64,000 nucleotides of DNA from Consotaella salsifontis (GTDB lineage Bacteria; Pseudomonadota; Alphaproteobacteria; Rhizobiales; Rhizobiaceae): positions 62,001 to 126,000 of the forward strand of contig NZ_FUXL01000002.1 of assembly GCF_900167365.1 (NCBI RefSeq). The letters are read 5' to 3'. The first letter of the stretch is position 1; each line of letters begins with the position of its first letter. The position numbers were made by a program, and so were the translations under genes. Below are positions 40,827 through 49,065 of the stretch, piece after piece. The notes under the pieces were generated by a model. The model was not told where the DNA came from. It made no database searches and worked only from the letters and a program-made list of their open reading frames with translations.

Positions 40827-43508
40827 ATGACCGTCAGAAACCTCGACGCTCTGTTTGCTCCCAAGTCCATTGCGCTGATCGGGGCGAGCAACCGCCCCGG
40901 CACAGTGGGCTCAGTGCTCGCACGCAACCTGTTCCGGGCAGGCTTCCAGGGGCCGGTGATGCCCATCAATCCCCACGAGGAGGTCATCGGCTCGACGGTC
41001 AATTATCGCTCGGTGGCGGATCTGCCGCTTGACCCCGATCTGGCCGTCATCGCAACACCCGCCGCATCGGTTCCCGCACTTGTCGCGGAGCTGGGCGAGC
41101 GGGGGTGCCGAGCGGCCGTGGTCATCTCCTCCGGCTTCAGCCCTTCCTTGCGCGACGAGCTTCTCGCCGCCGCCCGCCCCCACCTCATGCGCATCGTCGG
41201 GCCAAGCTGCGTCGGCTTCGTGTCGCCGCAGCGCGGCATCAACGCTTCCATCGCGCATATCACGCCACGCGCCGGTGATCTCGCCTTCGTCTCCCAGTCC
41301 GGCCCCTTGGCGCTTGCCGTCCTGGATTGGGCAGACGCCCATGGCGTCGGCTTTTCCCATCTCCTGTCGATCGGCGACATGAGCGATGTCGATATCGGCG
41401 ATCTTCTCGACCACCTTGCCCAGGACGGGCGCACGCGCGCCATTCTGCTTTATGCCGAGTCGATCACGGGGGCGCGCAAGTTCATGTCGGCGGCGCGGAT
41501 CGCGGCGCGCATCAAGCCGGTGGTCATCATCAAGAGCGGGCGCACCGAGGCTGGCGCGCGGGCCGCCATGTCACACACCGGCGTCCTCGCCGGTTCCGAC
41601 GCGGTCTGCGATGCCGCCTTCAGGCGTGCCGGCATGCTGCGCGTCGCCTCACTGCGCGAGCTGTTCGAGGCTGTCGGCACCTTGGCCTGCCAGGTGCGCC
41701 CTCGGGGAAACCGGCTTGCGATTCTGACCAACAGCGGCGGAGCGGGCGTGCTGGCGACGGACGCGCTGGAGGATCATGGAGCCACCCTCGCCGCGCTCGC
41801 GCCAGAGACGTTGTCACAGCTCGAAGCGCTTCTGCCCGCCGACTGGTCGCATGGCAACCCGGTTGAAATCCTGCGGGAAGCGACCGGCGAGCGCTATGAA
41901 AAGGCTCTTAAGGCCATCCTTCCAGACCATGAACAGGACGCGGTTCTCGTCATGAACTGCCCGACAGCGACGACCGACGGGCTTGATGCGGCGAGGGCCA
42001 CTGTCGCGGCGCTGGGCAGCACCCGTCGCGTGCCGATTCTCACCTGCTGGATGGGCGCGAGCACGGCCGAGCCGGCGCGCCGCCTGTTCGCGGAGAGGGC
42101 CGTGCCGACCTACGAGACCCCCGACGGCGCAGTTCGCGCGTTCATGCACCTCGTCGAGTACCGGCGCAATCAGGACCTCTTGATGCAGACGCCACCGCCC
42201 CTCAAGGTCAATCCGGCTCACCGGGAGACCGCCAGGGTGCTCGTCGAGGAGGCACTCCGCGAGGGACGCGATGTCCTGACCGAGCCTGAGGCCAAGCAGT
42301 TGCTGGCAGCCTACGAGATTCCCGTGGTCGACACCCGGATCGTCACGACCCCGCAGGAGGCGGCGGCCGCGGCCGAGGAGATCGGATACCCGGTCGCCCT
42401 CAAGATCCTGTCACGCGACATTTCCCACAAGTCGGAGGTCGGCGGAGTCCAACTGGAGCTCGATTCGCCCGAGGCGGTGCGCATCGCGGCGAGCGACATG
42501 CTCGATCTGGTTCGCCAGCGCAAACCGAAGGCACAGGTCGACGGGTTCACCGTCCAGCAGATGATCGTGCGGGCGCACGCCCACGAACTCCTGGTGGGCA
42601 TTGCCGAAGACCCGAACTTCGGCCCCGTTGTGCTCGTCGGCCAGGGCGGAACAGCCGCCGAGGTCATCGCGGACCGCGCAGTTGGCTTGCCGCCTCTCAA
42701 CATGGTTCTCGCCCACGACATGATCGCAAGAACGCGTGTCTCGCGGCTTCTCAGGGGATATCGCGAGCGGCCCGCCGCCGATATGGACGCCATCGCGCAC
42801 ACGCTCGTGAAGCTCTCCCAGATGGCGGCCGACTTCGCCGAAATCGCTGAGCTGGACATCAACCCGCTTCTCGCCGACCATTCGGGGGTCATCGCCCTGG
42901 ACGGGCGCGTCGTGGTGCGCCCGAAGCCGGCGGCGGGCACCGCCCGCTTCGCCATTCGCCCCTATCCCGAAGAGCTCGAGCGCGACATCACGCTGCGCGC
43001 CGGGGCAGGCTATCACATCCGCCCCATCCGCCCCGAGGACGAGCCGGCGCTCATCGAGATGCTGGAGCGATCCTCGCCTGAGGATCTGGTGCTGCGCTTT
43101 TTCGCGCCGGTGAAGAGGATCGATCACAGCTTCGTCGCGCGTCTGACCCAGATCGACTACGAACGGGAGATGGCTTTCGTGATCAAGCCGGACGCGTCGA
43201 TGGAAGCGCCGATCCTCGGCGCGGCGCGCATCATCGCCGATCCGGACAACGAGGCGGCGGAATATGGCATCATGGTTCGCTCCGACATGAAGGGCCACGG
43301 GATCGGCTCGGCGCTGATGCGCCATCTCCTCGTCTACGGCAAGGCGCGGGGGCTCAAGCGGGTCTTCGGCGACGTGCTCTATGAGAATCGCGGGATGATC
43401 GACCTCGCCGGGCGGCTTGGCTTCAGCCGGCATGTCGACGAGAACGATCCGCAAATCTGCCGCGTCGAGATTGATCTGGCGACCATCGATCCCAATCTCG
43501 CCGGTTAG
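40827..43508 (+). CDS. ADP-forming acyl-CoA synthetase fused to a GNAT acetyltransferase
   Basis: The 893-residue protein joins a CoA-binding Rossmann domain (LIGASNRPGTVGSVLARN), a succinyl-CoA-synthetase-like ligase domain with the phosphohistidine motif SHTGVLAG (about residue 249), an ATP-grasp domain (about 478-710) and a C-terminal GNAT domain (about 725-885, including MVRSDMKGHGIGSALMRHLL). Proteins of this shape include Pat-type lysine acetyltransferases and acyl-CoA synthetases. The intact phosphohistidine motif allows a catalytic ligase half. It is followed by a hairpin and the IclR gene; a link to the catabolic genes downstream is plausible but not shown. Confidence 0.85.
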   Translation: MTVRNLDALFAPKSIALIGASNRPGTVGSVLARNLFRAGFQGPVMPINPHEEVIGSTVNYRSVADLPLDPDLAVIATPAASVPALVAELGERGCRAAVVISSGFSPSLRDELLAAARPHLMRIVGPSCVGFVSPQRGINASIAHITPRAGDLAFVSQSGPLALAVLDWADAHGVGFSHLLSIGDMSDVDIGDLLDHLAQDGRTRAILLYAESITGARKFMSAARIAARIKPVVIIKSGRTEAGARAAMSHTGVLAGSDAVCDAAFRRAGMLRVASLRELFEAVGTLACQVRPRGNRLAILTNSGGAGVLATDALEDHGATLAALAPETLSQLEALLPADWSHGNPVEILREATGERYEKALKAILPDHEQDAVLVMNCPTATTDGLDAARATVAALGSTRRVPILTCWMGASTAEPARRLFAERAVPTYETPDGAVRAFMHLVEYRRNQDLLMQTPPPLKVNPAHRETARVLVEEALREGRDVLTEPEAKQLLAAYEIPVVDTRIVTTPQEAAAAAEEIGYPVALKILSRDISHKSEVGGVQLELDSPEAVRIAASDMLDLVRQRKPKAQVDGFTVQQMIVRAHAHELLVGIAEDPNFGPVVLVGQGGTAAEVIADRAVGLPPLNMVLAHDMIARTRVSRLLRGYRERPAADMDAIAHTLVKLSQMAADFAEIAELDINPLLADHSGVIALDGRVVVRPKPAAGTARFAIRPYPEELERDITLRAGAGYHIRPIRPEDEPALIEMLERSSPEDLVLRFFAPVKRIDHSFVARLTQIDYEREMAFVIKPDASMEAPILGAARIIADPDNEAAEYGIMVRSDMKGHGIGSALMRHLLVYGKARGLKRVFGDVLYENRGMIDLAGRLGFSRHVDENDPQICRVEIDLATIDPNLAG

Positions 43509-43523
43509 GGCGCTCCGTGAAAA

Positions 43524-43549
43524 GTGGAGAGGCTTTCCGGCCTCTCCAC
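43524..43549 (+). terminator. Hairpin after the acyl-CoA synthetase gene
   Basis: GTGGAGAGGC (43524-43533) pairs with GCCTCTCCAC (43540-43549) across a 6-base loop. It starts 16 bases after the stop codon. No T-run follows, so it may act in Rho-dependent termination or 3'-end protection. Confidence 0.6.
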
Positions 43550-43807
43550 GCAGATGGAGCGGGAAGGTGAATCGGCGGCACCCCTCAGGACCCCGGAAGG
43601 TTGGATCCTGCTCCAAGCCGAGCCAGGGCAAGACTGATACAGGATCAACCAGGGAAGCCACCGCTCTCCGGCTTGCTTTATTCCGCCTTGCGGATTAAGC
43701 AGTATGGTATGGCAGTTGGCGAGCGCGTGGCGATCCGTATGGGAGGTCGCGAAGGGAGCCGCCAGCCTCAGCCGCTTCCGCGGCTGCGGCATTTGGGATT
43801 TACACGA

Positions 43808-44641
43808 ATGGCAGATCCACTTTTCAAATCAATGACAGCAACAGGCTCGGCTGAAGCAGATAACGCGGAGAACGGCGGCGACAGCGGCGCAAAGCTCTTC
43901 TACAAGATGGCTGCGGTTCTCGACTGTTTCACTCGGGCACGGGGGCAGCTTTCCATTTCAGAAATCATGGATGAGACAAGTCTGCCGCGGACGACGGTCC
44001 ACCGGATCGTTGCATCCTTGCGAGACATTGGCCTCCTGGATCAGGACGGGCGACGCCAGACATATCGTCTGGGCCTGAAGATGTTCTATTTCGGCAACGT
44101 GGTGATCGCGAATCTGGACTTAAACCGCCACGCACACCAACATATTCTGGAATTGCATCAGCTCACCGGAGAAGTCGTCCATCTCCATATTTTCGATGGC
44201 AGCCAGATGGTGTGCATCGAACGCGAGGAAATGGACGAAACACGCCTGACGACGCTGACCACCATGGAGGCGGCGCCAACCTATTGCACCGCGGTCGGCA
44301 AGGCGTTCCTCGCCTTCCAGGACAGCGATCTCATCGCTCGCATCGCAGTCGAAGAAGGGCTCAAGGCGCGCACGGCCCACACGCTGGCGACGCTTGAGAC
44401 GCTACAGGCCGACCTTGCCCAGATCAGGGACCGGGGTTTTTCGATTGATGATGAAGAAAACCAGCTTGGCATCCGCTGCGTCGGCGCGCCGATCCGCGAC
44501 TCCAGGGGGCGAGTCTTCGCCTCCATCAGCGTATCCGGTACCAGTGCACGAATGCCTTTGAGCAGGATTCACGGCTTGGCACCTGCGGTCATCCGCACAG
44601 CCGATGAAATCTCGCTGCGGTTGGGGTGGAACAACCTGTAG
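43808..44641 (+). CDS. IclR-family transcriptional regulator
   Basis: Using ATG 43808 the product has 277 residues; an ATG 24 bases later is also possible and neither has a clear ribosome-binding site. An N-terminal winged helix (LSISEIMDETSLPRTTVHRI) is followed by the IclR effector domain, with LHIFDGSQMVCIEREE, TYCTAVGKAFLAF and GIRCVGAPIRDSRGRVFASI. IclR proteins respond to small organic acids and control catabolic operons. It is directly upstream of the tripartite transporter operon (101-base gap with an inverted repeat) and is its likely regulator. Confidence 0.88.
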   Translation: MADPLFKSMTATGSAEADNAENGGDSGAKLFYKMAAVLDCFTRARGQLSISEIMDETSLPRTTVHRIVASLRDIGLLDQDGRRQTYRLGLKMFYFGNVVIANLDLNRHAHQHILELHQLTGEVVHLHIFDGSQMVCIEREEMDETRLTTLTTMEAAPTYCTAVGKAFLAFQDSDLIARIAVEEGLKARTAHTLATLETLQADLAQIRDRGFSIDDEENQLGIRCVGAPIRDSRGRVFASISVSGTSARMPLSRIHGLAPAVIRTADEISLRLGWNNL

Positions 44642-44672
44642 GAATTAGCGCCCGATTTTCGATGCTAGTTCC
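44641..44672. promoter_or_regulatory. Inverted repeat, candidate IclR operator
   Basis: GGAATTAGC (44641-44649) and GCTAGTTCC (44664-44672) are reverse complements except at one position, separated by 14 bases. They lie directly after the IclR stop and before a TTGACA element. Position and symmetry suit an operator for the adjacent regulator; no binding data are implied. Confidence 0.4.
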
Positions 44673-44683
44673 GAATTATGGGA

Positions 44684-44712
44684 TTGACAGCCTGAGGCAA
44701 TAGTTTTAGTCC
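44684..44712 (+). promoter_or_regulatory. Candidate promoter for the tripartite transporter operon
   Basis: A consensus -35 hexamer TTGACA (44684-44689) is followed at 15-17 bases by weak -10 candidates within TTTTAGTCC. It is about 55 bases before the first transporter gene, next to the inverted repeat. The -10 match is poor, fitting an activated or regulated promoter. Confidence 0.4.
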
Positions 44713-44742
44713 CTTCCCATCAAAGGAGTTGGGAGGCTACCG

Positions 44743-45711
44743 ATGAGGCTGATGAAATCCGTCGTTGCCGTTCTTCTGGCTGGGTCAGCGAGTGCGGGAG
44801 GATCGCTCGCCGCTGAATTCCCACAGCGGCCGGTAACGATCATCGTACCGGCTGCAGCCGGCGGTGGCGGGGATACGACGACGCGTCTCCTCGCTCGCAG
44901 TCTCGAAGGTCAGCTCGGACAACCGATCACCATCATCAACCAGGGCCAGGGAGGTGGCGTCGTCGGACTGACGTCGATCAAGAACGCGACACCTGACGGC
45001 TATACGGTTGGCCTTTTATTCCCTTATGCGGGATACCGATTTACCGGGCAGGCGGATTTTTCTGCGTCAGACTTCACGCCCATCGCCAACTTTAACGGCG
45101 ACTCATCGTCCATCGTCGTCGCCTCCGGCTCACCGTTCAAGTCGCTGAAGGAAGCGCTCGACGCGCTGAAGGCATCGCCGTCCGAATACAAGATCCATTG
45201 CAGCGGCGGCTGCGGCAGCGTCTGGGACGTGCCTGTTGCGGCCATGATGCTCGACTATGGCATCGCCGTCGACAAGATCAGCTGGATTCCCGGCCAAGGC
45301 GCTGCCACCGGCCTCACCGAGCTGGCGTCCGGCGGGGTGGACTTCCAGACGGTCTCGCTGCCCGAGGCATCGTCTCTCATGAAGGCGGGCGTCGTGCGGC
45401 CGCTGGCCGTCCTCAGTCCGAAAAAGGTTCCGGGCTTCGAAGACGTGTCACTGGCCGGCGATACAGTTGGCCACCCGGTCGACGGCGGAACGTGGCGGGC
45501 CATCGGTGGGCCGGCCGGTATTCCCGAAGACACCGCCGCGACCTGGGAAGCCGCGATCAGGGCGGCCGTTGAATCCGATGAATTTCAGCAGGCCATGGCC
45601 ACCGCCAATTTCGGCGTGAAGTGGATGAGCGCTGAAGAACTCGCTGCCCTCATGCATACGCACGAGGAAGAGACGCAGCGCGTCATGACCGCCCTCGGCT
45701 ACCAGAAATAG
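44743..45711 (+). CDS. tctC: Tripartite tricarboxylate transporter substrate-binding protein (TctC, first copy)
   Basis: The 322-residue protein has a signal peptide (about residues 1-24, ending SLAA-EFPQ), the start of the mature TctC fold FPQRPVTIIVPAAAGGG, and PITIINQGQGGGVVG, the ligand-site loop. It captures an organic anion in the periplasm for TctA/TctB. An unusual CX3C pair (Cys153, Cys157; HCSGGCGS) stands where TctC proteins normally have the glycine-rich ligand loop. GGGAGG lies 7 bases before the ATG. It shares this Cys pair with the second TctC at 47830. Confidence 0.9.
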   Translation: MRLMKSVVAVLLAGSASAGGSLAAEFPQRPVTIIVPAAAGGGGDTTTRLLARSLEGQLGQPITIINQGQGGGVVGLTSIKNATPDGYTVGLLFPYAGYRFTGQADFSASDFTPIANFNGDSSSIVVASGSPFKSLKEALDALKASPSEYKIHCSGGCGSVWDVPVAAMMLDYGIAVDKISWIPGQGAATGLTELASGGVDFQTVSLPEASSLMKAGVVRPLAVLSPKKVPGFEDVSLAGDTVGHPVDGGTWRAIGGPAGIPEDTAATWEAAIRAAVESDEFQQAMATANFGVKWMSAEELAALMHTHEEETQRVMTALGYQK

Positions 45712-45730
45712 TCATTCGCGGAATCCAGTC

Positions 45731-46216
45731 ATGAAAATCCACGATGCCATCATCGGCGCGATCTTCCTTTGCATCGGGATTGCTGTCGTCATCTATGCGA
45801 GGACGCTGGTTCCTCCCCGTCATCTTGCTTATGGTCCGGGTTTCTTCCCGTTTCTCGTGGGATGCGGCCTTGCCTTGGTCGGCGGCGGCATCGTGATCCA
45901 GAGCTGGCGCGGCCTTCGTGCCACGCCCTTTCTGGTCGCGCCGGACTGGCTGGCTTCGCGCAAGGCGTTCCTTCGCTTCTGGGTGCTACCGTTCAGCATC
46001 GCCTTCTACATGCTGGCGATCGGGCCGTTTGGCTTCCTCGGCACGGCAACCGTCCTTCTCGCGATGATCCTGGTGGTCAACGACGTGTCGCCGCTCCCGG
46101 CGATCGGGATTTCTCTGGCGGTGGCGATGGTCGTCAACATCATCTTCGCGTCCTTCCTCCACGTGCCTTTATCCTGGGGGCTTCTGACGCCGATCTCGGG
46201 GTGGTTCATATGGTAG
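45731..46216 (+). CDS. tctB: Tripartite tricarboxylate transporter small membrane subunit TctB
   Basis: The 161-residue protein has four hydrophobic spans (about 8-24, 36-53, 82-102 and 119-148) and the pattern PGFFPFLVGCGLALVGGGI of TctB family proteins. It forms the small subunit of the tripartite transporter with TctA. Its stop overlaps the tctA start by 7 bases. Sequence is poorly conserved in this family, so context between tctC and tctA is important evidence. Confidence 0.88.
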   Translation: MKIHDAIIGAIFLCIGIAVVIYARTLVPPRHLAYGPGFFPFLVGCGLALVGGGIVIQSWRGLRATPFLVAPDWLASRKAFLRFWVLPFSIAFYMLAIGPFGFLGTATVLLAMILVVNDVSPLPAIGISLAVAMVVNIIFASFLHVPLSWGLLTPISGWFIW

Positions 46217-47727
46217 ACCCCCTCGCCATTTTCGCTCAGCTTGCCGATCCTTATCTGCTCGCGGTCATCCTCGTCTGTTCCTGCTACGGCCTGATCATCG
46301 GAGCCATTCCAGGCCTGACGGCGCTCATGGCGACAGCGCTGCTCGTTCCCTTCATCATCTTCATGAAGCCCCTGCCCGCCGTGGCGGCCATCATCTCCGC
46401 GTCGGCCATGGCGATCTTCGCGGGCGACATTCCGGGAGCGCTGTTGAGAATGCCCGGAACACCGGCTTCCGCAGCCTATGCCGACGACGCCTACGGGCTG
46501 ACGCGGAAAGGAAAGGCTTCGTTGGGCCTCGGCGCGGGGCTGTTCGCTTCGGCCGCCGGCGGGTTGATCAGCGCAACCGTCCTCAGCCTTTGCGCTCCGT
46601 GGCTGGCGCGGATCGCCCTCTCCTTCTCCAGCGTGGAATATTTCTGGCTCGGGGTGCTGGGCCTGTCCTGCGCGACCTTCGTCGCCGGCCCCTCGTTGCT
46701 CAAGGGTATGGCGTCCCTGCTGCTTGGCCTTCTGCTGGCGACGGTCGGCCTCGACCCTGTGTCTGGAATGCCCCGCTTCACCTTCGGTTCGACCAACCTG
46801 ATGGGTGGGCTTGGCCTGATCCCGGTGCTGATCGGCCTGTTCGCCATATCGGAGCTCCTGCGCAACGCCAATGTCGATCTCGTCGGCGAGCAGAAGGCCA
46901 ATCGAAGTGGCTCGATCTTCGCCACCATCGGGGAGGTCGTTCCTCGGCACAAGACGGCCATCTTCCGCGGCAGCTTCATCGGCACGATCGTCGGCGCGCT
47001 GCCCGGCGCCGGGTCGGATATTGCGGCATGGATCTCCTATGCCATGGGCCGGCGCTTCTCCAAGGTCGGCTCGGCCGATACGGACGAAGGCGCGGTCGAG
47101 CGGATCGTATCGGCGAGCGCGGCCAACAATGCCAGTCTCGGCGGCGCCTACATCCCGGCCACCGTGTTCGGCATCCCCGGCGACGCGATCACCGCCATCG
47201 TCATCAGCGTGATGTTCATCAAGGGCATCAATCCCGGCCCGACGCTGTTCCTCAACCGGCCGGAAGTCATCTACACGATCTTCGCGATCTTCTTCGTCGC
47301 AAACCTTCTGATGATCCCGCTTGGCATCGGCTGCATCCATGCGTTCGGCCTGATCCTGCGGATGCCGGCGAAGTTCGTCTCACCCGTCATTCTTCTCTTC
47401 TGCGTCCTCGGTGCCTTCTCCGTCGAGAATACACTCTTCGCCGTCGGGCTGATCATCGTCTTCGGTCTGCTTGGATATGTGATGGAGGCCAACTCCATCC
47501 CCCTCGCCCCGGCAATCCTCGGGCTCATTCTCGGGCCTTTGCTGGAGCAGACATTCATGACGACCATGCTGAAGTCCCAGGGCGATCTCATCGCCTTCTT
47601 CAACCGCCCGATCGGCGGCACGATCGGAGTTCTGACTCTCGGAATCTGGACGCTGACGGTCGCTCTCAAGGCTTTCAACTCGGCAAATCGCGAAGGCGAA
47701 TTACAAACCGACACCAATCAGGTGTGA
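46210..47727 (+). CDS. tctA: Tripartite tricarboxylate transporter large membrane subunit TctA
   Basis: The 505-residue protein has about a dozen membrane spans and the TctA hallmarks GAIPGLTALMATALLVPFI, GDIPGALLRMPGTPASAAYA, GALPGAGSDIAAWISYAMGR and NASLGGAYIPATVFGIPGDA. It is the ion-coupled translocating subunit. The start ATG 46210 overlaps tctB by 7 bases. The substrate cannot be told from sequence; family members carry citrate, tartrate, terephthalate and other carboxylates. Confidence 0.93.
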   Translation: MVDPLAIFAQLADPYLLAVILVCSCYGLIIGAIPGLTALMATALLVPFIIFMKPLPAVAAIISASAMAIFAGDIPGALLRMPGTPASAAYADDAYGLTRKGKASLGLGAGLFASAAGGLISATVLSLCAPWLARIALSFSSVEYFWLGVLGLSCATFVAGPSLLKGMASLLLGLLLATVGLDPVSGMPRFTFGSTNLMGGLGLIPVLIGLFAISELLRNANVDLVGEQKANRSGSIFATIGEVVPRHKTAIFRGSFIGTIVGALPGAGSDIAAWISYAMGRRFSKVGSADTDEGAVERIVSASAANNASLGGAYIPATVFGIPGDAITAIVISVMFIKGINPGPTLFLNRPEVIYTIFAIFFVANLLMIPLGIGCIHAFGLILRMPAKFVSPVILLFCVLGAFSVENTLFAVGLIIVFGLLGYVMEANSIPLAPAILGLILGPLLEQTFMTTMLKSQGDLIAFFNRPIGGTIGVLTLGIWTLTVALKAFNSANREGELQTDTNQV

Positions 47728-47754
47728 ATTCCAATCATCGACATGAATTAACGG

Positions 47755-47783
47755 TTGTCACTTATAATTCTACTAGATTATAC
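47755..47783 (+). promoter_or_regulatory. AT-rich promoter of the second tctC gene
   Basis: TTGTCA (47755-47760), exactly 17 bases, then TTATAC (47778-47783) forms a good sigma-70 promoter inside a strikingly AT-rich 70-base stretch. An ATACTT/AAGTAT inverted repeat (47780-47800) overlaps the start region. The ATG follows about 40 bases later behind GGGAGG. Confidence 0.6.
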
Positions 47784-47829
47784 TTCGTATTAACAAGTAT
47801 TATCACCAAACTACAGGGAGGCTGCATCA

Positions 47830-48819
47830 ATGAAAACCACATCCAGGATCGCCGGAGCCCTCATCGGCGCAGTCGCGGCGAATGCGCTCCTCGCGGCGGA
47901 TGCACTCGCCGACTGGCCTGAGCAGCCAGTCAATCTCATTGTCGTGGCGGGCGCCGGCGGCGGCAGCGACTACACCATGCGTCTGATCGCGAGAGAGCTG
48001 GAGACGAGCGGCGGCCAGCCGATCAACGTCATCAACCAGGCCCAGGGCGGCGGCATCGTCGGATACACAACCTATACGACCGCAAAGCCCGACGGCTATA
48101 CGCTTGGACAACTCTCCCCGTTCGCGCAGTTCAAGATTCTCGGGCAGGCCGATTTCACCGCCGACAGCTTCACGCCCATCGCTCTCGTCAACGTCGATCC
48201 TTCGGCCATTCACGTTGCGGCGGATTCCAAGCTTCAGTCGCTTGATGATATTGTCGCCGCTCTCAAGAAGGATCCGGCCAGCCTCAAGATTTCCTGCGGC
48301 GGAACCTGCAGCGCGAGCTGGGACATCCCGTTCATCTCGCTGATGATGGCCGAGGGCATAGACGTCGCCAAGGTCAATCTCATTCCGGCGCAGGGGTCTG
48401 CGGCCGGCCTTCAGGAGCTCGCCTCGGGCGGCGTCGACGTGGTGCTTTGCTCGGTTCCCGAGACGGATGCGCTGACCGCCGCCGGCATGGTGAAGACGGT
48501 CGCCGTCCTCGCAGACGAGCGTCTCAAGCGCTATCCCGACGTGCCGACCGCCAAGGAGCTGACTGGCAAGGACGTGACCGGCGGCACATGGCGCGGCATC
48601 GCGGGGCCGGCGGGTATGGACCCCGCGCTGGTCTCCCAGATCGAGGGGCGTATTCATCAGGCTTATGAAACAGAGAGTTTTCAGAAGGGCATGAGCGATC
48701 GCGGTTTTGGCACCCAATACATGGGAGCCGAGGATTTCTCCGCCTTTCTCCATCAACACGAGGCGCAGACCAAAGAGGTCATGAACGCTCTCGGCCTTGG
48801 TGCGGGCGCCGGCAAGTAA
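47830..48819 (+). CDS. tctC: Tripartite tricarboxylate transporter substrate-binding protein (TctC, second copy)
   Basis: The 329-residue paralogue of the protein at 44743 shares the same order of motifs: a signal peptide (about 1-28), QPVNLIVVAGAGGGSDYTMR, INVINQAQGGGIVG, a CX3C pair (Cys156, Cys160; SCGGTCSASWD) and GGTWRGIAGPAGMD. It presumably delivers a related substrate to the same TctAB pair. It is expressed from its own promoter after a 102-base gap and ends at a strong hairpin. GGGAGG lies 8 bases before ATG 47830. Confidence 0.9.
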   Translation: MKTTSRIAGALIGAVAANALLAADALADWPEQPVNLIVVAGAGGGSDYTMRLIARELETSGGQPINVINQAQGGGIVGYTTYTTAKPDGYTLGQLSPFAQFKILGQADFTADSFTPIALVNVDPSAIHVAADSKLQSLDDIVAALKKDPASLKISCGGTCSASWDIPFISLMMAEGIDVAKVNLIPAQGSAAGLQELASGGVDVVLCSVPETDALTAAGMVKTVAVLADERLKRYPDVPTAKELTGKDVTGGTWRGIAGPAGMDPALVSQIEGRIHQAYETESFQKGMSDRGFGTQYMGAEDFSAFLHQHEAQTKEVMNALGLGAGAGK

Positions 48820-48831
48820 AGACCGGCAGGG

Positions 48832-48861
48832 CTCCCCCGGAAGACAGGGTTTCCGGGGGAG
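48832..48861 (+). terminator. Hairpin after the second tctC gene
   Basis: CTCCCCCGGAA (48832-48842) pairs perfectly with TTCCGGGGGAG (48851-48861) over an 8-base loop, 12 bases after the stop codon. A T-run is missing but the 11-bp GC-rich stem makes it a likely transcript end. Confidence 0.65.
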
Positions 48862-48930
48862 AGGTCCGTCACCCGCCACACTCGACGATATCACCAGCTT
48901 CTCGCGGCAGCTTTCGTTGCCGCGACGGGA

Positions 48931-48990
48931 ACGTAGTGTCCACTGAAGGCTTTCGAATTTCTTCTTCGAGGATCGAAATGGACACTGCGT
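48931..48990. promoter_or_regulatory. Long imperfect inverted repeat upstream of the aldolase gene
   Basis: ACGTAGTGTCCACT (48931-48944) and AATGGACACTGCGT (48977-48990) match as reverse complements at 12 of 14 positions, with the core AGTGTCCA perfect, separated by 32 bases. It lies 75 bases before the aldolase start. It could be a two-site operator for a dimeric regulator. A smaller hairpin (CGCGGCA/TGCCGCG, 48903-48924) precedes it. Confidence 0.45.
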
Positions 48991-49065
48991 TCCCCTCCAA
49001 TCTTCATGGTGACGGCTTCCCTCCGCCCCCGTGAAGCAACCTTAAACTTCGAGGAGAATGTTGAA

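Noticed and set aside
46006-47340. A minus-strand open frame opposite tctA
   Set aside because: It is a charged low-complexity mirror of a hydrophobic membrane protein gene.
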